Below are positions 57,601-64,000 of a stretch of 64,000 nt of DNA, one piece after another. Source of the DNA: Cristatella mucedo (taxonomy: Eukaryota > Bryozoa > Phylactolaemata > Cristatellidae); contig WPIO01000034.1 of NCBI GenBank assembly GCA_009760855.2, positions 3,589,501 to 3,653,500 of the forward strand, read 5' to 3'. Positions within the stretch are counted from its first letter, which is position 1, and every line of letters starts with the position of its first letter. The notes beneath the pieces were generated by a model. It did no database searches. It was not told the origin of the DNA and saw nothing but the letters and a program-made list of their open reading frames with translations. The translations under genes and the position numbers were made by a program.

Positions 57601-60043
57601 CGCCTTTGATGAACAAGGTCAAACTGCTCGACTTTTCCGGTCGATGTCATGTTCTCGAGGCCAGTGGCATATGGGAAGCGCCTGGACCAGAGAGACTCAA
57701 GTTCTGCTCCTAGGGCATAGTACAAATTTGTACAATTTACAAAAAAATTGTACAATTCATTTGTACAAATGAATTATGCATTCAATAGTGTTTTTTTTTT
57801 ATAAAATCAGAGTGATTTTCGTCAGCGCCGGGCAGCGAATCAGCATTGAGTTGCGTGTACAGGAGGCGTGCTGACCGTCTTACAATTTTGCATTAGCTAA
57901 ATAGTAAGCCCCCCACGAAGAATAGCGGGCAGACCGTATTTACGCATGTCCAACGCATACACTAGTCAGCTGCAGCAAGGAATGTTCAATTTTAACCTTT
58001 GAGAGCGCACGTCGCAGCTGCACACGCAAAATACTTCCACTTTTTTGACATACCACTCATCATTGCTGTACTCTCCTTGTAGTACCATAGATTTTCCCAA
58101 GGGACGTATTGTAAGCACGTCACGTCAATGAGTGTGACGGACTCTCTAACTAAAGAACGTACATTATAATGAAACGATTTTCGCGCGGAATGAATTGTAT
58201 CAAGCCTAACCTCTCGGGAAATTAGTCCAACTCACTCCAGATATCCACGCGCACTTACTTTAATTTTATGTTTATTTATGTTTTAATTTTATATTTATCT
58301 AGTCAGTTTATTATAGGCGTACTTATTTAATTTTCGCTAGCCTTTGAAATTACCGGAAGCATCTCCTCAAGTAAGGCCTTGCCGTCTCAGGTAGCGGTAT
58401 CTTACTAAGATGCGAAAAAATAACCCAAACTTTTATCTCCTTCTTTTCTTCGGAAGCTCACTGAATAAGGCTAGTTATCGTTAATTGTACGATTTGACGG
58501 AGGTAGCACAGCGCCCAGCTAGTATGTCTTACTCGGGGGGGGGGCAACTAGGAAGTCTCGACCTCGGCCGGTAAAGTAAGTCAAGGTTAGCCGATTTAAA
58601 AGCCTCATTACTAGAGCGGAGAGTAGCGGAGAGCCACAAAAAGCTCTCGTTACGCGTCTCCACGACCCAGATCGCAGAGTCCGAGTCCTGAAGTTCGATT
58701 CCAAACTGGATATTGGATGTATGCACATTTTTATAAAAGACGAATCCATCAAGCTAACGCGTGGTTTACCTCGTCGAGTAACGAAATCCCAAGACTGACA
58801 ATTTCAAGTCATTATGCTGTTACACGTGCAACTTTCTGACCTCTTTCTGACCTCAACTTTCTGACGAGCCTCGTCTAGACTGTGCGAAAAGAAAGTTGGC
58901 ATCTCGAGGTCGATTCGTGTGCACGATGTAGGATACCGCTCGAATGAACCTGGCCGGCTACTCGGAAGGCATTAGTCGCACAATCGTTCGCGCCGTTGTG
59001 CTTATTGTTTTGTTTCGAATATTCCCAATTTGTTCTCCAGGATACCTATTCCAGGGTCCATTGTCATTGAATCGGCGAGAGAGGCACCATTTTTCCAGTT
59101 TTTCCATCGCGAAAGTCATGACTGGTTGATTTAATAATTATATTAATAATGCACTCGATAAAGTGCCCTCAGAGAATTCAATCTCTTTCTAGGCGCTTTA
59201 CATTTGCTGCAAAGATAAACGCGATCGAATGGTGAGTGATATCGTGCTTGATAAACAGCATGAATATAATGGTTAGGGGTGACATGCACAGGGTCAGCAT
59301 GCAAGTGCGGTTACTGGCAGCATGCGCAGTGTCAGTACGCATAAGCACATGAAGGACGAATCACAGTGACCTCAATCAGAAAATGACGAATCACAGGGAC
59401 CCACTAAATGCTGTCCTAAATAGGTGTGTTTTTAAGTTCTTTTTAAATGCGGTCAAGTCAGGGGATGTTCTGACGCAAGTCGGGAGTGAGTTCCAGGCTT
59501 TGGGAGCATACGAAATAAATGCACGGTCTCCAAATGATTTGAGGTTTGTACGAGGTATTGGTAAATTGCTAGATTCCGAAATCAGGTGGTTTGATGCTTG
59601 GCCTAGTGGGGGAGTAGATGCGAGAGATAGGCTGGAGCGAAAGAATGAAGTGACCTAAAAGTGAGTGACAAAACCTTGAAGTCGACTCGTTGCTTGACTG
59701 GTAGCCAGTGCAGGTCAGCGAGAAGTGGTGTGATGTGGCAACTGCGACGCTTACGACAGACAAGCCTAGCTGCCGAGTTATGCACCAGCTGTAATCGCCT
59801 TATTGCACATGCCGGTAGGCCAGCAAGCAGTGAGTTACAGAATTACAGATTTAGTTTGGTTTGAGAAATAGAAAGTAATTCTGCATTGCCATTTCACCTT
59901 CAATTGGCCCTTCGACCTTTAGTTTTTTTCAAAGACTAGTTTGAATACACTTATTTGAGATTGACGATTATTACGTAGGAGCAGGGTGCATGTAATGTTC
60001 ACGTACGTGCGTTTATGTGTTTATATGCAAATCTCCATTTCCG

Positions 60044-60083
<40 letters not shown>

Positions 60084-63000
60084 TTACGCATATGTATATA
60101 GCGGTACACGTGTGCATGCAGGTAAACTGCACGTGTACGTAAATGTACAAGCACACACGGCCGTGGATATTTACTCATTCTTGAATTGGTGAATTCCGAA
60201 AATTTTCTTCAAACTTGAGTCCAAAAATCGGCCCATCGAGCATGAAAATTGCCATTCATGACCACTCCTGAAACTAAAGCCAAAGTAAACTCTATTATCG
60301 CAGGCAAAATACCTAAAAGGAAAATTAGACTATTGCGCATAAAGACGCCGTAAAACGCTCAATCGTTATCGTTAAGGAACGACTCCTCTTCCTCCTCCTC
60401 CTCCTCCTTCTCCTCCTCCTCCTCCTCCTCCTCCTCCTCCTCCTCCTCCTCCTCCTCCTCCTCCTCCTCCTCCTCCTCCTCCTCCTCCTCCTCCTCCTCC
60501 TCCTCCTCATCCTCCTCTCCTCCTCCTCCTCCTCTTCCTCCTCCTCCTCCTCCTCCTCCTCCTCCTCCTCCTCCTCCTCCTCCTCCTCCTCCTCCTCCTC
60601 CTCCTCCTCCTCCTCCTCCTCCTCCTCCTCCTCTCGGTGCGATCACAAAGCCGCCGCCGCAGCGCCTGGGGTCCGCCCCCTTGCCAGTGCCCTCCTCCCA
60701 GCGCGGGCAGTGATCCAGTTGGTAGTCGAAAGTGTGCGCGCACCGATCGTTGCCGCCGTCATGCGGTCATGAAGGTGACCGCATGACAACGGCACCGACC
60801 CGTTCCTCCCTCACCACCCCTCCCCTCCTCACCCGCGAATTTCCTCGACTCGCGCCAGAGGCGTAGTGAGACCTTTCTCCTGTAGACAGAGCTACTAATG
60901 GTGCCCCTTCCCTTGTCAAAAAACTGCTGCAAACTAGCTCCACCGCAGAAGAAGTGTAAAAAGCAAACGCTAGCAGGCATATCTAGTCGAGAAAGTCGTA
61001 ATAACTCTAGTAAAGGTACAAGGTAGCTATCACAGATTTAACCCTGGTGAATTTTTCTGGCCTTGAACATAACAAACTGTTCTATTGAAGTTTGAAAGAC
61101 AATATTTAGTGTTAAAAATCGGAGAGTTGATCTTGCCCCGGTGATGCTCTCAGATAAGACAGGATTATCTTCAGCTTGCTGAAGGAACATTCACAGCTGG
61201 TAATTGATACAGCTACGGTGAGAAGAACGTCAAAGGCAACTCTAAAATTAGCAACACATCTTCTCCATAATTGACAATGAAAGCCATGAGTTCCAGTGAT
61301 GTCTTTAAGCGCGGAATCGTGACGCGTGGTAAGAACCATTTTAGTCACACATTTTGTTGGGCAGCTCTGTTCGATCTGTCTGAAAAATTGAAGCATCCGA
61401 GATCTATAGATTGCTGGCTGAGTTTGGTGTGGTCAAACGCTTTCAAAGCTTTTCAACTTCCAACGAGAAAAAAGATTTGGCATCAAGATCTGTGAGCCGG
61501 GAAAACCTAGTTGTAATTTCTTGTCGGAGATAGTCAATCCTGTCCTTCATGATTCTTGGAATCTTCTCTTCTGCCTTGAGACCAACGTCTGTTTAGAGTT
61601 CTCCGGAAATCTATGTCCTTCGGAGGATTCTTCGTTTAACTGCAACTTCCCACAATTCACATTTCCTTTTGGTATCTAGTAGTGATTCTTGGCACAGGTC
61701 TTCTCGAGGTCTTGAATACTCAATCTCAAGAGATTGGAGGTCACAAGTGGCATCTTTAAAGTTTATCTTGCGATCTTGTAGCCTTTTCTAAACGCGGTCA
61801 GTTGCTCTAAAAGACCTACATAAATGCTGCTCAGTTCATAATTGACAGCTTTCACAGCCTCCTCTCTTGCACTCCACCTTGTGGAAGAAAATTCTAGTTT
61901 GACAGTTATGCTAAGACTAAGGCTAAGACTTTCTTCAATTCTACCCACCTCAGAGCTGATCTTGAAAAGAACAACTAGTAGGCGCGTTCTGTTGTCCGAA
62001 AAAGGTAATGACAGCGGAATCTTGACTTGCAGTATGAACTCCTGTCACCGGGTTCAAACGGTGATTACCACAGTTTACAAGAATTGCCTCATCATTTCTT
62101 TTATTCTCTTTTGGGCACACGATAGGCGGCCAGAAGACATGACGGAGCAACGCTGTCGGAGCACAGCCAGTTAAGTTTGGTCTAATAGTGTATCGGTGCT
62201 CAGCCGCGGCACGCTGGCTCGCCCTTGGCGCGACGCAGCCCGCCTGTGGCAGGCAGGATGGGGCGAGCGGACGGGGAGAGCAGTTGGGGCGCGGACAGAG
62301 GGGCGAACGACCGTGCGCTTGTTTCGCTGCGAGCGCTGTCAGCCGAATGCTTGGTAGTTGGAGCCCCCTCGGTGTTTCCGCGTCGTCGTCATGCGTGTGT
62401 GCCGCCAGAGCGTCAAGCTAGAGCTGGGTCCAAGTCTGAAAACATGCTTAAGCTCTGCTCGCAATTGCCAAGTACATTGAAACAAGGACTTGCTTGAAAT
62501 CAAGACTTGTATTCTCAAGTGGAGAAGCTTAAAAACAATAGGCATCATCCATTTTGCATTTGGCGCCCCCCCCCTAGGCTTTGGCGCCCGGGGACATCTG
62601 TCCTCCCCCTGCCCACCCGTTGTTATGCATCTGCCTCGCTCGCGCGCTCAGGTCCGCCACTGCGTCGCCACTCGCTGAGGCGGCGGCAGCGCCCTGATCG
62701 CTCGAACTCGCGCAGGTGTCGGCCTGTCGATGGCCACCGTCTCGAGCGTCGTCTGCCTCAGCCGCTTCTTCGACAAGCGCAAGAGTCTCGCCTATACGGG
62801 CGCCTCGGTCGCCGTCGGCCTGGCCAATCTCGTCCTGCCGCTCGTCTCGCGAGAGCTCGTCGAAGCGTTCGGCTGGCGCGGCGCCATGATTACCTGCGGC
62901 GGCCTGGCGCTTCACCTGGTCGTCGCCGGATCGCTCATGACACCGACCCCTGACGTCATCGTCGCCGACGCCGCCGCAAGCGCTGAGGCGGCTGAATGCG

Positions 63001-63974
63001 AGCGAGATGAAAGCGGCGGCGGCACCGGCAGGGCGGCGGCGGCGGCGGCTTCGCCTTCGTCCTCCGCCGCCGCCGCCTCCTCCTCGCTGCTACGGCGAGC
63101 GCTGGCCATTTGCAAGAGCGGTCGCTTCCTGTGCCTGGCCGCGCACATTTGTCTGTTCAACTTCGGCATCGGCATCTCCATCGTGCTGACGCGCGCCTTC
63201 GCCCTGGCGAAGGGCGTGAGCATGGACGACAGCGTGCTGCTGCTGTCCGCCGTCGGCCTGGCGAGCCTCGTCGGCCGCATGGCGACGCTGGCGACTGCGA
63301 CGTGCACTTACAACCGCGTCGTCGCTTCGCTCGTCTTCTGCGCACTCTGCGGTGCCTCCATCATGGCCTTCGCTCTGTTCGACTCGTTCGCCGGTCTCGC
63401 CGCCTGCTGCGGTCTGATTGGCCTCTTCTTCGGCCTGCAGATCGGCAACTACACTTTTGTGATTAACCGCATCATGGGCGACGGCGACTTTCAGACGGGC
63501 TACGGCATGCTCATGTTCGTCGACGGCCTCGGCGTGGCCACCGGTCCGCCATTTGCGGGTGAGTGGAGACGCGGCGCGAGTGCTCGCGAGCGTCGCTCGC
63601 GCGAATCCGGCGAGAATGCGTGCGCCCGCCTGCCTGCATCCGCAGCAGCTTCTGAACGCCCCCTATCGGCGGTCGCCGCTTCAGGTTGGCTGCACGCCGT
63701 GACGGGATCGTACGCTGCCGGTTTCTACTGCGGCGGCGCAACTTACATTGCCGCCACCCTCGTTCTGATACCGTCGCTCTTGATAAGAGACACGCCCGCC
63801 TGCTCGCGCGCAAGCGGTCGGTCGCCGGATTCGGCTGACGAAAGTGGCGACGGTCCCGCGGCGGCTCGCGACGGCGCCAAGCGCCAGAAGAATGACTCCG
63901 TCTGCGTGCTGGGTAGCGGCATCATCGCGTCGGGAAAGCCGACGATGGCGGCTGCGAGCGAGCGAGGCAGCTGA
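48254..63974 (+). CDS. Monocarboxylate-transporter-like protein, SLC16/MFS (4 exons, whole gene span)
   Basis: A plasma-membrane-type transporter of the major facilitator superfamily. Splicing 48254-48464, 56410-56553, 62716-63558 and 63685-63974 gives 495 residues, the usual SLC16 length. The family's first signature appears as DRGYAWVV (13-20) at TM1. The second region reads SRFFDKRKSLAYTGAS (134-149) and GWRGAM (171-176) around TM5. A long Ala/Ser/Glu loop (about 194-243) separates the two six-helix halves. TM8 has Arg306, but Ser302 where MCT1-type proton-coupled carriers have Asp, so lactate/proton transport should not be assumed. All three introns are phase 1. The last intron is an open 126-nt frame. 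The substrate is unknown, and the specific paralogue was not assigned. Confidence 0.92.
49065..49205 (+). mobile_element. SINE family 2, diverged
   Basis: CCCACTGCTTTAAGGTACTC head, GGGCTCGAGCCCCGTGGCAC, then GAGATTAACTTCTTTTGGGG tail. It lies in transporter intron 1. Confidence 0.75.
50770..50900 (+). repeat. GT microsatellite
   Basis: GT units with GCGT and TTGT interruptions. Apparent Cys/Val ORFs across it are artefacts. Confidence 0.95.
51000..51180 (-). mobile_element. SINE family 1, antisense
   Basis: AAATAAATACTAGCTGATTT, then GGCTATCACCACAGCTTGCA, B box GGATTCGAGCC on the plus strand, and TTACCTAGTGAGCCATAACG at the end. Confidence 0.85.
51425..51570 (+). repeat. GGGAGA hexamer repeat
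   Basis: About 12 units of GGGAGA within a wider GA-rich tract. Confidence 0.95.
51600..54550. other. Transporter intron 1, unassigned
   Basis: 52350-52430 resembles a SINE1 middle part in antisense. The GC-rich 53.3-54.5 kb is rich in open but unrecognised frames on both strands. No exon is supported apart from the weak ORF at 52602-52901. Confidence 0.45.
52602..52901 (-). CDS. Unassigned 99-residue ORF
   Basis: A minus-strand frame with protein-like composition: NLFFYFIRVDQKDGAGFSMP and ARNSLETYGWKYGQLI. It lies inside a transporter intron on the opposite strand. The family is not recognised. It could be a transposon remnant or chance. Confidence 0.25.
   Translation of the reverse strand: MKGDSCQGRRPAAKRDCRFSASSFPNLFFYFIRVDQKDGAGFSMPGYPACDRARNSLETYGWKYGQLIIDSSCSSVGHTSKGSPPAGLTSHPLLDVGIA
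54559..54740. repeat. TA-rich microsatellite cluster
   Basis: Several TA runs are separated by TAGTATATA and short unique pieces. Confidence 0.95.
55455..55610 (-). mobile_element. SINE family 1, antisense
   Basis: TTAGCTGATCTAACAGCCTC, GGCTATCACCATCGCTTGCA, then GGATTCGAACCC (B box) on the plus strand. Confidence 0.8.
55768..56119 (+). repeat. 28-bp minisatellite
   Basis: About twelve units of CGCTTCCTGAACGAGGCTCG plus CGCTCTGT, with C/T variants and two shortened units at the right end. It ends 290 bp before transporter exon 2. Confidence 0.95.
56410..56553 (+). CDS. Transporter exon 2 (residues 71-119)
   Basis: Follows ATTTGCAG; donor GTAAGC. Encodes PLVTLAMNKFGIRSTVIAGG, LLACLGLCTSALAPN and IWVLYVTYALATG, the TM2-TM4 region of SLC16 proteins. 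The open frame continues into both flanking introns, but splice sites and homology fix the exon. Confidence 0.92.
56831..56862. repeat. Perfect 15-bp inverted repeat, 2-nt loop
   Basis: Arms 56831-56845 and 56848-56862 are exact reverse complements around GT. Alternating GATCAGATCTGATC palindromes lie 150-200 bp upstream. Confidence 0.95.
57440..57590 (-). mobile_element. SINE family 2, antisense
   Basis: ATTCATTTATATATAGCGCC, AAGAGAACTTAATCTCTATT, then GGGCTCGAGCCC and GGCGAGCACCGTAACCGCTT. Confidence 0.85.
57580..57775 (+). mobile_element. SINE family 2, sense, head-to-head with the previous
   Basis: CAGCGGTTAAGGTTACATTG head, a diverged B box (TTCTCGAGGCC), AAGCGCCTGGACCAGAGA and a TTGTACAAATGAATTATG end. 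Confidence 0.7.
57780..59130. other. Transporter intron 2, unassigned stretch
   Basis: AT-leaning sequence with homopolymers. A short SINE1-like piece lies near 58580-58620. No coding exon is seen. Confidence 0.45.
59140..59840 (-). mobile_element. LINE 3' end with ORF2 C-terminus
   Basis: The best 3' copy. In minus-strand order: ORF2 end (NSAARLVCRKRRSCHITPLL, then LHWLPVKQRVDFKVLSLTFR), 3' UTR with spaced GCATGC motifs, conserved tail and a short AT-rich end. It is 5'-truncated. Confidence 0.88.
60045..60080. repeat. TA microsatellite
   Basis: Pure TA run. Confidence 0.95.
60381..60632 (+). repeat. CCT trinucleotide tract
   Basis: About 250 bp of CCT/CTC with few interruptions: all pyrimidine on one strand and all purine on the other. 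Poly-Glu, poly-Arg and poly-Gly frames across it are artefacts. Confidence 0.97.
60758..60787. repeat. Perfect 12-bp inverted repeat, 6-nt loop
   Basis: GTCATGCGGTCA and TGACCGCATGAC flank TGAAGG. Confidence 0.9.
61100..62000 (-). pseudogene. hAT-type transposase C-terminal remnant
   Basis: On the minus strand, SSTRWSAREEAVKAVN near 61880 matches the 'TRWSSR.DA' block. ITSCECSFSKLKIILSYLR near 61190 matches the hATC dimerisation domain (SCERSFSKLK...LRS). The sequence between them has stops and frame changes. It could derive from a hAT element or a ZMYM1-like domesticated relative. It lies inside transporter intron 2. Confidence 0.75.
62716..63558 (+). CDS. Transporter exon 3 (residues 119-400)
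   Basis: Follows CGCGCAG; donor GTGAGT. Encodes TM4 to TM10: SRFFDKRKSLAYTGAS, GWRGAMITCGGLALHLV, the Ala/Ser-rich central loop, CLFNFGIGISIVLTRAFAL, TM8 with SLVGRM (Ser302, Arg306), and GYGMLMFVDGLGVATGPPFA at TM10. Strongly GC-rich. Confidence 0.95.
63559..63684 (+). other. Transporter intron 3: 126 nt, open and in frame
   Basis: Bounded by GTGAGT and TTCAG. Its length is a multiple of three and it contains no stop, so retention would insert 42 residues before the last helices without breaking the frame. Family alignment (GPPFAGWLHAVTGSY once removed) shows it is normally spliced. Confidence 0.85.
63685..63974 (+). CDS. Transporter exon 4 (residues 400-495)
   Basis: Encodes GWLHAVTGSYAAGFYCGGA, matching the 'GW..D.TGSY...F' end of SLC16 proteins, the last helix (YIAATLVLIPSLLI) and a Ser/Asp/Lys-rich cytosolic tail ending at TGA 63972. 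The polyadenylation site lies beyond the window. Confidence 0.93.
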
Positions 63975-64000
63975 CGCGACAACGATGACGCGGCGGCAGC

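Noticed and set aside
60325-60743. Poly-Arg, poly-Glu and poly-Gly ORFs
   Set aside because: They are the three frames of one CCT microsatellite.

Overview
The window is nuclear DNA of an animal, almost certainly an invertebrate. It has spliceosomal introns, animal-type protein families, a degraded L2/CR1-like LINE with its derived repeats, two tRNA-like SINE families, LTR elements, Tc1/mariner and hAT remnants, and many long GA, CA, TA and CCT microsatellites. I could not place the phylum from sequence alone. No bacterial operons, CRISPR arrays, rRNA genes or true tRNA genes were seen.

Three host genes were reconstructed by matching splice sites, reading phase and family motifs. (1) The 3' end of an unrecognised plus-strand gene (exons 1138-1281 and 3687-3769, AATAAA at 3836), whose product ends in an Asp/Glu/Ser-rich tail. 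(2) A complete minus-strand gene for mitochondrial alanyl-tRNA synthetase (AARS2-like), running from the start codon at 40334 to the stop at 4970. It has 22 exons and a 1059-residue product with all class II motifs and the four editing-domain zinc ligands. (3) A complete plus-strand SLC16/monocarboxylate-transporter-like gene (48254-63974, 4 exons, 495 residues). Gene 1 converges on AARS2; AARS2 and the transporter are head to head.

Most of the remaining DNA is nested repeats. AARS2 introns of 1.5-6 kb carry LINE pieces, SINEs and microsatellites, while other introns of the same gene are about 90-180 bp. The 8 kb between AARS2 and the transporter holds a small non-autonomous LTR retrotransposon with a 5-bp target duplication (41781-44072) and a 1.64-kb solo LTR with a 4-bp duplication (45064-46701). 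The solo LTR split a LINE fragment whose unsplit relative lies at 40.58-40.78 kb.

The most unusual signals are these: two GC-AG introns in one gene, one of them after a 21-nt microexon; a tRNA-like SINE family that shares its 3' hairpin tail with the resident LINE; several perfect snap-back inverted repeats with unrelated arms (up to 41 bp, loops of 1-10 nt); a 45-bp target-site duplication around a 215-bp LINE 3' fragment; and a transporter whose conserved TM8 aspartate is replaced by serine. None of these could be checked against databases or transcripts here.
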